DNA from: Planctomycetota bacterium
GTDB lineage: Bacteria; Planctomycetota; UBA1135
Direction of reading: 5' to 3'
NCBI GenBank assembly: GCA_003501525.1
Contig: DNPI01000181.1
Location: 1 to 6,226, forward strand
DNA: 6,226 nucleotides
Made by a program: the position numbers and the translations under genes. Positions 1 to 6,226 of this stretch are shown one piece after another. The notes under the pieces are model-generated. The model did no database searches and was not told where the DNA came from. It saw nothing but the letters and a program-made list of their open reading frames with translations. The stretch's first letter is position 1. Every line of letters starts with the position of its first letter.

Positions 1-2888
1 CCCTTATCAATGGACCGGCGGCCAATTTCGATGCGAACCTTGCGCCAAATCATGCCGGGATGAAGCGAGTGCACACCGCACTGCAAGATGTAATTAGGAC
101 CGCTTTTAGTTCTGGAAAACCGGAGATCGCTCTCCGGGCAGGTCGGTGCCTCACAGGCATGGCAGCACAAGCCCGCTTTAAAGATTTGGAAGGGCCTCCA
201 GCCCCAGGCTGGGCAACCAATATGGGCAGTGCAGCTGGTTCAGTGAATCGAGCACGCCGGCTTCTTCTGAACAATGTTCAGATATGGAGTATCGAAGAAT
301 TAGAAGAAATGGACCTGATGGAACAACGAGCGTTCACGCAGGCGCACGGTGGATTTGAGAACCCAGGAGTCTCCCTATCCCCACGTTCGTGGTACCGAAT
401 AGAAACCAATTGCGGGTGGGGAACGCTACATGGCTCAGCAACAACCGTGGAACACCATCACGAGCGACTTGCTGGCTGGTACGACCAAGATCCTTTCACT
501 GAGCGACCTGGGATTCTGCGAGTTGTACCTGAATCTCATGGATTAGAGATGGAAGGAGCTCCTTTTTGGTGGGCTGGTGGGTTTCAAGGTGGCGACACTA
601 CAACTCTGAAATTTACATGCGGAAATATCCCCGGATTAGGGAGGGGGATTACCCACGAACTTACTCACCGCTTCGACGGAGCAGTATTCGGCGGATTACC
701 CGGGTGGCTTTCGGAAGGAAGAGCAACATGGACAGGAGCCGCCTATGGCAGCATTTATGACACTGAATTTGTCCCAAACCATGCCTCTCCAGGAACCCTC
801 CTCGGCGCACTGAACATGGGATACGGGAACCAGGAAAAACTAGAAGAGTTAGTAGGGAGCGGACCTGAGGAATACCGTGACAACTACACCGCTGGATATG
901 CACTCTGGGTCTACCTCAACACTTGGGCAGGTCCCGAAAATCCGGAACAAGGGCAACCCCTAATCCCGATTTACTCGGAACGGCTTCAGAGCTATATGGA
1001 AGGGAAAGAGAGATCTCGAGGAGATCCCGTTGCTGTTTTCGCCGCATTCTTTGCCGACGGTCAAGACGGACGGCCCGATGGGATGAAAGAATTTGCAGCG
1101 GACTTCAAAACATTCCTAGAGGGTTTTCATTGGCGCAATAAAGCGCCATGGACATCGCGGTACACAACTAAAACCCCAAAAGGAGACCCGTCCCCAACGA
1201 TTATGGACGAGCCTACGTGGTCTTGGTTACGCGGCAGAACCGAGCCATGGTTCGGCCAAGACCAAGCAAGAGTAGCAGGGGAGATTCTTCTAGGCGTTGG
1301 CCGCGAAAAGGAGGCTGTCGATGCTTTTACCTGGTCCCTGAGAGTGGACGAACCATCAGATGCCGTTCTTGATGACTTTTCAAAAATCCTTCAGCGATTA
1401 GGCGCAAAAGATGCCGGCTGGGTTATTGATTCATGGGCCCGCCTAGGTGGGCCACATCGTCCCCCACCAAAAGAGCCTGCACCATTTATTGCAAGTCTCC
1501 CAGCCACGCGAGGATTTCTAGAACGATTAGCTATGGCAGCGAAGGATTACAACTCAAAAGGGCTCAGCATGACCGCCTCGGCTCTAGCTTCCGACCACGA
1601 CAAATTGGCTTCACTGCTTGGGCTTCCCCTTCTGTATATGGTTCTTCCTGGGGTGAAAGTTCGATTGGAAAATAAAGACTTTGGGCTACATCCCTTCGAC
1701 ACCCCACCACGAGCACTCAGCCTCGGGGGGTGGGGAGAAGATGGCCTTACGGGCTATGAGGATCGAAGAGTTGAAGGGCTCTGGTATATGGACAAGCAAG
1801 GCGATCTCCATGTTGGAAGGAAAGAACCCCGAAAAGGGACGGACACCATGGATAGAGCGTCCCGCTGGAGGGATGCCTTCGCCTTGTCCAAAGAATGGCT
1901 CGATCCCGGGCGATGGAAGCTGTCCGCTCAAATAGAAATGACAACAGCCTTTGTATCAGGCGGCATCTGCCTTGGGTGGACCCGGAGAGATCGCAACATC
2001 CGCTTTGGCTTTGAAGTCGGTGACGCTGCTTATTCCGCAGGAGTAAAGCCATCGGCCGCGGTCACAGATCGACTGTCTTGGCACTTGAGAGACCTTTATG
2101 TCAGACGCGGAGGGCAAAGCGGCGCCGTCGCTTTCAAAAATCCAGACCCCACTTTTTCATTAGAGATTCTTGTCGATGGACCCACTGCTGAATTTTTAGT
2201 CGAAGGACAAAGAGTCGCCGTGGTCTCAACTCTCGATGGCCGACCTATTCACGGGAAAATCGGATTCTTCACGTCCCAAGGAGCAATGCGAATTCGTAAC
2301 CCCGTAGTGCAAAGACTTGACCGCATACGCTTTTCACCCGCAGGCCCGGCCCTCGGCGGAGGGCTTCATCCCACGCGACCCGGTGAAGATAGTTGGCGCG
2401 AGCTCATCCACCGACCAGTGCTAGGCTTACCAATGACTGTCTCCGGGACATTACTTCTGTGGTTCCCAGAAGAGACCTCTAAAAAATTAGCCGCACTAAA
2501 AACAGGAGAGCGTGAGGGACGTATTCGAGAAGTCCTTAGCCGATTCTTTATGGATTACGCAGCAGAAGACCCAAGCCAAGGAATCACTGTAGTTCTGCCA
2601 AAATCTATTGACCCCGCCATCGCAGGGCGACTCAAGAGCTCCTTCGACCAGCAAGCATCAGGAGGATTTTCCGTGGCCTTCCATGAGAGAGATACAACTT
2701 TGGAAGAAAGTGAATGGACTGTCCAAGGGTGGACCTCGCCAGCTGTCGCTTTCGTAGACCCGGCTGGCATTCTCCTGTGGGCGCAGCGCTATGGAAGATA
2801 TCGAACAGGGTTCCCCAGCGAACTTCGCCGATGGATGACCATGCACCACGACCACATACGGACAGGTCTCGCGGGTCCTAAAGAGTAA
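1..2888 (+). CDS. Multidomain putative zinc metallopeptidase (gluzincin/peptidase-MA-like) with ConA-like and thioredoxin-like C-terminal domains; 5' end outside window
   Basis: The frame is open from the left edge (first full codon at 3) to TAA at 2886-2888. The ATG at 60 has no ribosome site or signal peptide behind it, and the upstream codons read as ordinary protein, so the gene probably starts outside the window. Residue numbers below count from that ATG (942 aa). A zinc-peptidase core spans about 110-290: HELTH at 199-203 gives two His ligands and the catalytic Glu200, and Glu219 in 'PGWLSEGRA' is the likely third ligand. The following 'YTAGYALWVYL' (276-286) matches the helix after the active site in peptidase-MA-like proteins. 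A helical, TPR-like stretch lies near 400-460. A beta-rich region at about 555-755, ending 'GKIGFFTSQGAMRIRNPVV', resembles concanavalin-A-like (DUF1080/LamG) sandwiches. Residues 785-930 ('VSGTLLLWFPE' and 'SPAVAFVDPAGILLWAQRYG') resemble a thioredoxin fold but contain no cysteine. The likely role is an exported peptidase with a binding module; the substrate is unknown. The peptidase call is strong, the C-terminal domain calls are weaker. Confidence 0.85.
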   Translation, partial: LINGPAANFDANLAPNHAGMKRVHTALQDVIRTAFSSGKPEIALRAGRCLTGMAAQARFKDLEGPPAPGWATNMGSAAGSVNRARRLLLNNVQIWSIEELEEMDLMEQRAFTQAHGGFENPGVSLSPRSWYRIETNCGWGTLHGSATTVEHHHERLAGWYDQDPFTERPGILRVVPESHGLEMEGAPFWWAGGFQGGDTTTLKFTCGNIPGLGRGITHELTHRFDGAVFGGLPGWLSEGRATWTGAAYGSIYDTEFVPNHASPGTLLGALNMGYGNQEKLEELVGSGPEEYRDNYTAGYALWVYLNTWAGPENPEQGQPLIPIYSERLQSYMEGKERSRGDPVAVFAAFFADGQDGRPDGMKEFAADFKTFLEGFHWRNKAPWTSRYTTKTPKGDPSPTIMDEPTWSWLRGRTEPWFGQDQARVAGEILLGVGREKEAVDAFTWSLRVDEPSDAVLDDFSKILQRLGAKDAGWVIDSWARLGGPHRPPPKEPAPFIASLPATRGFLERLAMAAKDYNSKGLSMTASALASDHDKLASLLGLPLLYMVLPGVKVRLENKDFGLHPFDTPPRALSLGGWGEDGLTGYEDRRVEGLWYMDKQGDLHVGRKEPRKGTDTMDRASRWRDAFALSKEWLDPGRWKLSAQIEMTTAFVSGGICLGWTRRDRNIRFGFEVGDAAYSAGVKPSAAVTDRLSWHLRDLYVRRGGQSGAVAFKNPDPTFSLEILVDGPTAEFLVEGQRVAVVSTLDGRPIHGKIGFFTSQGAMRIRNPVVQRLDRIRFSPAGPALGGGLHPTRPGEDSWRELIHRPVLGLPMTVSGTLLLWFPEETSKKLAALKTGEREGRIREVLSRFFMDYAAEDPSQGITVVLPKSIDPAIAGRLKSSFDQQASGGFSVAFHERDTTLEESEWTVQGWTSPAVAFVDPAGILLWAQRYGRYRTGFPSELRRWMTMHHDHIRTGLAGPKE
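1436..1453. repeat. 18-bp near-perfect palindrome inside the metallopeptidase gene
   Basis: GGCCCGCCTAGGTGGGCC reads as its own reverse complement apart from one G/T position in each arm (1441 and 1448), which would be a G-U wobble in RNA. It has no loop, so it suits a dimeric DNA-binding site better than a hairpin, but it sits in coding sequence at a GC-rich linker and could be chance. Confidence 0.3.
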
Positions 2889-5207
2889 TCAGTTCACGAA
2901 GCCTAACTGGAACTCAATCTCAGAAAACCCGAGTTCAGATTTCCCGATTTCCCCGTCGATGGCCTCAATGATACGTACCCGGCATTTGCTAATACGCCGC
3001 TGTTTGTCGAGCACAATCACGGTCTTCTCAACGTAATCAGGCAAGACATGCACGGTCATAGGTGTGGTGTCTCGATTAATAAATATCTCAACCTTAGATG
3101 GTCGGGGATTCGAATTCTGCGCCGCAGCACGGGTCCGAGCGTGGGTGAGAAGAATCCTGTCCGTCTTCACCGAAGAGGAAGTGGCAACTTCGAACCATGG
3201 ATCCTTGTCCTCGGCCTTGCAAACCCATACACCATAAGCCGTATTGTCCACTAAATACTTCGCCGGATAGCTTTTATGCTCGGAGCTTGAACGGACCTTT
3301 GGATTGCGGCGAGCCAACAGGTTGCGTGCGCTATCACTGGCGTAGCGCAACTGATGTGGAGCCACACCTTCCTTTGCATTCACCGTCGCCGGACCGGACT
3401 CCAGACTAGTGCCGTCCGGAAGAAGAACGGTAGCTCGCACTTCCCATAGCCCAGGCAACTCAAAAAGATGCTGAAAAGGAAACCTATTGTCGCCCCCTGT
3501 AACTCCACTTGGCACAGCTTCTCCTACATATCCCCACTCGCCACCATCCTTGTGCCGAACCCTGTACTCCACTCGCTCGACAGGAGCTGTCGTTCCAGTT
3601 GCCTCAAGCCAAAATGTCGCCGGAGGCCCCGAAGTCGCGACAAGCCTAACGGCACTAATCTCGGGATCCGATTTCCCGAGATTAGGCCTGGAAGAATCTT
3701 TCTGGCGAGTAGTAGGACCTAATGTTGCTCGATTTAAAAACAGCAGGCTGAAGCAAGTCGTAATTTCTCGACCCTGGTGCCCCGAAGACGGGTAATCAAA
3801 CCATTCCCCGCTTGCACCTTGCTTCTTCAGCAGCCACTCAGCTGTTTCTGAATACCAATCGCGATACCCCAGACGGTCTAATTTGAGAAGAGAATTCGCT
3901 CTTTCCAAGCCATAAAGGTAGTAATAGTGGGCCCATCCCTGACCAGGGTTTTGAGAAACCGAAAATTGATTAGTCATCCACCCAATGCCCAGTGCAATGC
4001 CCTGCTCAACTCGCGGCACTAAATCTGGGCTCATCTTCTCTTTCAAGGCGTCACGGCACACTTGAAGGACAGCAAGCCCTGCAGTCGTCATAGAGCCCGT
4101 CGGCGCTCCTTTAGCCCGATATGAAAACCCCGCCGCAGGTAGCCCCTCAACCTGCAAGTTTCTCTTTTCTTGGTATCTCAACGTTCCTCGCGCCAATCGT
4201 TCCCAGACGGAATTAGGGATATTGACCCCTTGAGAAGCCGCGGCGCGCAGACCAAATGCTGCGTACTGGGTGCAGGACAAGTCAGGTGTCCCTGCTGGGT
4301 AAGCCCATGTCCCGCCACTCCTTTGCCAGGAACCCATATCCGCCGCCATTTCTTCTAGCCAGGGCAGAAAGGAAGGATCCTTGGCTTCTGCTACAGCCAA
4401 CATCTGACACCCTAAAGAATATGTCTTAATAGGGGGCGACGCCTTTAAGAAGGCAAAACCTTTTTGAATTGCTGGATGCTTGGAAGGTAAACCCGATTTC
4501 AGTAAGGCATAGAGAGCAAGCGCAGTTGACCCATTCCTATACGCGGACTGGCGTTCAGACCATGAGCCATCGATTAACTGCTGGCTCATGAGATAAGCCA
4601 CTCCCTGATCAATAGACCCATCGATGTCATTTTGATGAGGGTTTTTCCATTTCTGCATAGCGAAACCAAAGGCGCCGCCCCCGTTGACAACTTTTGCGAG
4701 TAAGTGATTTAGCCCTGCCTTCAAGGGTAAATAAACTAAATCCGCAGCTACATCAGTACCGCGGGCAATATTCCTCTCAAGAAGTAACTCTCCATTCACC
4801 CAAAAACGAAGCGAGTCATCACTCCCCATTGTGACAGGGATAAAGCAATCCCTTTGAACACTGATAGAGCGGTACAGATAGGTCGCGGCTTTCTCCGTCC
4901 ACTTCCCCAGTCCCATCGGCGGAGATAGCTGCTTAACCAAATCGATGAATCCCGAATCGAGTGGATGTGAGCCTTCAGCGGGCACCTCTGTAGTGGCTGA
5001 TGTCCAAGAGATTGAAACGCCTTCCTTCCCTTCATATTCCAAATCTGAAAAATCCAAGGCCTCTCCTATCTTCATTTTCCGGAGAAGCGTTTCGGGTGGA
5101 TGAGGCGTGCCTATACCAAGGGGGCCTTCTTCATGATTGAAAGGACCAGCAAGTTGCCATGCGTCTACTTCCACAACCCCATACGGATTGCCTTGCAGGG
5201 CAACCAA
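2889..5207 (-). CDS. Prenyltransferase/squalene-cyclase-repeat (alpha/alpha-toroid) protein with beta-sandwich and discoidin-like domains
   Basis: The frame gives 772 aa from TTG at 5207-5205 to TGA at 2891-2889. Residues 15-185 form a beta-rich module that begins 'WQLAGPF' and contains 'DDSLRFWVNGELLLER' (130-145), a pattern of PA14/galactose-binding-like sandwiches. Residues about 197-495 hold helical repeats of the squalene-cyclase toroid type ('GVAYLMSQQLIDGSWSE', 'STALALYALLKSG', 'TTAGLAVLQVC', 'WLLKKQGASGEWFDYP', 'TTCFSLLFL'). No DxDD cyclase motif is visible, so I do not call it a terpene cyclase. A linker (about 496-515) leads to an Ig/FN3-like segment (about 516-610). An F5/8 type C-like domain follows (about 645-768: 'AKYLVDNTAYGVWVC', 'KVEIFINRD', 'SELGFSEIEFQ'). 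The protein is probably exported, with a binding or scaffold role; this is inferred from architecture. The start is uncertain: no ATG or GTG precedes it in frame, and the frame remains open back to 5282 across a hydrophobic stretch. It lies 23 bases after the dioxygenase gene and is probably co-transcribed with it. Confidence 0.88.
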   Translation of the reverse strand: MVALQGNPYGVVEVDAWQLAGPFNHEEGPLGIGTPHPPETLLRKMKIGEALDFSDLEYEGKEGVSISWTSATTEVPAEGSHPLDSGFIDLVKQLSPPMGLGKWTEKAATYLYRSISVQRDCFIPVTMGSDDSLRFWVNGELLLERNIARGTDVAADLVYLPLKAGLNHLLAKVVNGGGAFGFAMQKWKNPHQNDIDGSIDQGVAYLMSQQLIDGSWSERQSAYRNGSTALALYALLKSGLPSKHPAIQKGFAFLKASPPIKTYSLGCQMLAVAEAKDPSFLPWLEEMAADMGSWQRSGGTWAYPAGTPDLSCTQYAAFGLRAAASQGVNIPNSVWERLARGTLRYQEKRNLQVEGLPAAGFSYRAKGAPTGSMTTAGLAVLQVCRDALKEKMSPDLVPRVEQGIALGIGWMTNQFSVSQNPGQGWAHYYYLYGLERANSLLKLDRLGYRDWYSETAEWLLKKQGASGEWFDYPSSGHQGREITTCFSLLFLNRATLGPTTRQKDSSRPNLGKSDPEISAVRLVATSGPPATFWLEATGTTAPVERVEYRVRHKDGGEWGYVGEAVPSGVTGGDNRFPFQHLFELPGLWEVRATVLLPDGTSLESGPATVNAKEGVAPHQLRYASDSARNLLARRNPKVRSSSEHKSYPAKYLVDNTAYGVWVCKAEDKDPWFEVATSSSVKTDRILLTHARTRAAAQNSNPRPSKVEIFINRDTTPMTVHVLPDYVEKTVIVLDKQRRISKCRVRIIEAIDGEIGKSELGFSEIEFQLGFVN
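3655..3685. repeat. Perfect 12-bp inverted repeat with 7-base loop inside the toroid gene
   Basis: CTAATCTCGGGA at 3655-3666 is the exact reverse complement of TCCCGAGATTAG at 3674-3685, separated by TCCGATT. It lies within the coding sequence, at codons for the linker between the helical toroid and the Ig/FN3-like segment. In the minus-strand transcript it would form a strong hairpin. No U-rich tract follows, so it is not a standard intrinsic terminator. Confidence 0.75.
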
Positions 5208-5234
5208 AAAGCTCGAGAGGAAGAGAGAGCTCAG
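5208..5234 (-). other. In-frame hydrophobic N-terminal extension (candidate signal peptide) upstream of the TTG start
   Basis: Reading upstream of the TTG at 5207 in the same frame gives LSSLFLSSF, which joins directly to LVALQG of the called protein and forms a continuous hydrophobic run ahead of the first beta-sandwich. The frame is blocked only by TGA at 5285-5283. The sole other near-cognate start is CTG at 5234-5232, which overlaps the TGA stop of the dioxygenase gene as CTGA, the geometry of the common ATGA stop-start overlap. If used, the product is 781 aa. Against a classical signal peptide, there is no basic residue before the hydrophobic core in the CTG form and the cleavage site is poor. 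No good Shine-Dalgarno lies at the usual distance from either codon; an AGGA occurs about 22 bases before the CTG. Confidence 0.4.
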
Positions 5235-5803
5235 GGGGTATAAGCCAGGCTCTGTTCCTGACGTCGAAAATAACCCTCTCCTTCAGGAAGAAACGTGTTG
5301 CAGCGGTCCATCTCTCCCCCATAGACATGTATCGTTACCGCCAAGTCTGCATCAGGATTGGAAATTGTGTGATAGTCGAAAGGTGGGATAAGAGCACCGG
5401 CCTCTCCAACACCAGAAAAAATATTTGCCGTTTCGCGGAAGCGGAACACCTCAGTATCTGCTTGAGGCTCGCTTTCATTCGTATAAGAAATCACCTGAAT
5501 GCGACCACGGTAGACCGCTTCCACGCACCACATGCCTGAATGGTCATGTAGAGGCGTTCCCTGTCCTTGGTCCCAAACCATTATCACAACTGAATAACGA
5601 CCTTTGGGATCACGGTGTAAAAGGTGCCGGGCATATCCCTCTTTGGAGGGCAAGAGAAGCGCTTCGGGCAAAAAACCCGGATCCCGTTCAATGGCATTGC
5701 ATAAGACGTCTTTCACTCCGGAGCAACACGAAGCCTCATCACCCGCTTCGACAGCACTGTCTAGGGCGAGAATGAAAGATGTCGATGAATCAGCGATATC
5801 CAT
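5231..5803 (-). CDS. Cysteine dioxygenase-family thiol dioxygenase (cupin, non-haem iron)
   Basis: The 190-aa product has the usual length and layout of type I cysteine dioxygenase, a cytoplasmic Fe(II) cupin that adds O2 to the thiol of cysteine to form cysteine sulfinate. Aligned by eye to mammalian CDO, 'YARHL' (57-61) corresponds to YTRNL. This places Arg59 at the carboxylate-binding Arg60 position and favours cysteine over 3-mercaptopropionate, whose enzymes usually carry Gln there. 'LHDHSGMWC' gives the iron ligands His86 and His88. His145 in 'DYHTISNP' is the third ligand. 'AVTIHVYGGEMDRC' matches AVSLHLYSPPFDTC, with His159 and Tyr161 at the catalytic His155/Tyr157 positions and Thr157 replacing Ser. 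Cys93 sits at the position of the Cys in the mammalian Cys-Tyr cofactor. The ATG at 5803 has a good ribosome site (AAGGGGT). It is the first gene of a probable two-gene minus-strand transcript and is divergent from the gene at 5865. Exact thiol substrate is inferred. Confidence 0.9.
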   Translation of the reverse strand: MDIADSSTSFILALDSAVEAGDEASCCSGVKDVLCNAIERDPGFLPEALLLPSKEGYARHLLHRDPKGRYSVVIMVWDQGQGTPLHDHSGMWCVEAVYRGRIQVISYTNESEPQADTEVFRFRETANIFSGVGEAGALIPPFDYHTISNPDADLAVTIHVYGGEMDRCNTFLPEGEGYFRRQEQSLAYTP

Positions 5804-5864
5804 AGCAAATACCCCTTCAGGATACCAACCATCTTGATAATCGGAGGCATCTACAATCTAAGCA
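5804..5864. promoter_or_regulatory. Divergent intergenic promoter region
   Basis: These 61 bases separate two genes that point away from each other, so both promoters must lie here or inside the genes. On the plus strand GATAAT at 5836-5841 matches the -10 consensus in 5 of 6 positions, but no good -35 is seen. On the minus strand TTGCTT (5865-5860) and GATTAT (5842-5837) are 17 bases apart, a weak -35/-10 pair (3 of 6 and 4 of 6). The two -10 candidates overlap, so the two directions could compete. A GGAGG at 5843-5847 on the plus strand lies 17 bases before the ATG at 5865, too far for a typical ribosome site. Confidence 0.35.
5811..5817 (-). promoter_or_regulatory. Shine-Dalgarno site of the dioxygenase gene
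   Basis: On the minus strand the bases read AAGGGGT, with the AGGGG core ending 8 bases before the ATG at 5803-5801. It is the only well-placed purine-rich ribosome site in the window and supports this ATG as the start. Confidence 0.6.
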
Positions 5865-6226
5865 ATGATTAATGCCATTCCAAAGTTCATCCGATGGGGA
5901 ATCTTCTCTCTAAGCGGCTTACTGACTTTATTTCTCATATGGCTCTTTGGGTTCATTCTCGAAGATATTGGCGATGTTGAAGGGCCCAATCGAGAGGACT
6001 TTGCGAGCAAAGTCATTTCTACCGAACTTCGGGAACAAGTAGCAAACCTGAAAGAAGAAATCCGCGAAACTGATTCCGCTCTTCAGCGACAAAATCAAAT
6101 TCAAGAGACTCTCGGCCGAAGCAAAGACAATGCAGGCCAAGCGATGGAGAAATTGGCCGAACTCCAGCAAATGAGCCTAGAAGGAGGAGGGACGCCGGAT
6201 GAAGCCGAGCGCGAGGCTCTTGCACA
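5865..6226 (+). CDS. Hypothetical membrane-anchored coiled-coil protein; 3' end outside window
   Basis: An open frame starts at ATG 5865, just after an in-frame TAA at 5859-5861, and stays open for 120 codons to the right edge. A short basic N-terminus (Lys7, Arg10) precedes one hydrophobic helix at about residues 11-32 (WGIFSLSGLLTLFLIWLFGF and on), then an acidic patch (EDIGDVEGPNRED). Residues about 52-104 are rich in Glu, Lys, Gln and Leu with heptad-like spacing (for example 'LREQVANLKEEI', 'MEKLAELQQM'), which suggests a coiled coil. By the positive-inside rule the N-terminus is cytoplasmic and the coiled coil lies outside the membrane. The hydrophobic start and protein-like composition make it a real gene although no stop is in view and no close ribosome site is seen. 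I do not recognise the family; what follows the coiled coil is outside the window. It is divergent from the dioxygenase gene. Confidence 0.8.
   Translation, partial: MINAIPKFIRWGIFSLSGLLTLFLIWLFGFILEDIGDVEGPNREDFASKVISTELREQVANLKEEIRETDSALQRQNQIQETLGRSKDNAGQAMEKLAELQQMSLEGGGTPDEAEREALA

Noticed and set aside
1681..2052. Open frames on both strands within the metallopeptidase gene
   Set aside because: The ConA-like region of the long frame covers this stretch; the alternatives are out-of-frame shadows without ribosome sites.
2349..2364. GCCCTC-GGCG-GAGGGC hairpin in the metallopeptidase gene
   Set aside because: A 6-bp stem in a GC-rich coding segment is expected by chance and no T-tract follows.
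2910..2936. GAACTC...GAGTTC inverted repeat just past the convergent stops as a terminator
   Set aside because: The stem is only 6 bp with a 15-base loop, has few G-C pairs and no T-run follows on either strand.
3468..3795. Plus-strand open frames opposite the toroid gene
   Set aside because: They are antisense to a long coding frame with clear domain structure; their products are Ser/Arg/Pro-rich shadow sequences.
5231..5245. Possible programmed -1 frameshift at the run of C before TGA, fusing the dioxygenase to the toroid protein
   Set aside because: The dioxygenase is complete at its normal length, no convincing slippery heptamer or downstream structure is seen, and a cytoplasmic enzyme fused ahead of a hydrophobic signal-like stretch makes little sense. 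Coupled start is simpler.
5159..5775. Two plus-strand open frames (5159-5539 and 5425-5775) opposite the dioxygenase gene
   Set aside because: They lie antisense to a clear cupin enzyme with all catalytic residues, and their translations have no recognisable domain or low-complexity-free hydrophobic pattern of a real protein.

Overview
The window holds four protein-coding genes with almost no spacer DNA. From left to right: a large secreted-type protein (+) that runs in from the left edge, a large secreted-type protein (-), a small cupin enzyme (-), and the start of a membrane-anchored coiled-coil protein (+) that runs off the right edge. I see no RNA gene, mobile element, CRISPR array or origin. 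Base composition is fairly balanced and similar throughout, with no obvious transferred block. The long multidomain proteins made of a catalytic or toroidal core plus beta-sandwich modules, the weak or absent Shine-Dalgarno sites, and a squalene-cyclase-like toroid protein with a 'WQLAGPF' N-terminus all suggest Planctomycetota or a neighbouring PVC-type phylum. This placement is inference from style, not from a marker gene.

Region 1 (1-2888, +): a multidomain protein with a gluzincin-type zinc peptidase core (HELTH, then a Glu in a 'WLSEG' context), a concanavalin-A-like beta-sandwich, and a C-terminal domain that resembles a thioredoxin fold without the CxxC pair. Region 2 (2889-5207, -): a protein with an N-terminal beta-sandwich, an alpha/alpha-toroid of the prenyltransferase/squalene-cyclase repeat type without the cyclase DxDD motif, an Ig/FN3-like segment and an F5/8 type C (discoidin)-like C-terminus. 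The two stop codons are immediately adjacent, so these convergent genes have a zero-base spacer.

Region 3 (5231-5803, -): a cysteine dioxygenase-family cupin with the iron ligands, the substrate-carboxylate arginine and both residues of the mammalian Cys-Tyr cofactor in place. It sits directly upstream of, and probably in one transcript with, the toroid protein. The open frame of the toroid gene runs back over this junction and encodes a hydrophobic, signal-peptide-like stretch, so its start is uncertain. Region 4 (5804-5864) is a 61-base divergent promoter region. Region 5 (5865-right edge, +) encodes one transmembrane helix followed by a charged coiled coil.

No complete, obviously new multi-gene system is evident. 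The best leads are the unusual architectures of the two large proteins, the start/junction puzzle at 5205-5285, the Cys/Tyr pair in the bacterial dioxygenase, and a perfect 12-bp inverted repeat inside the toroid gene.
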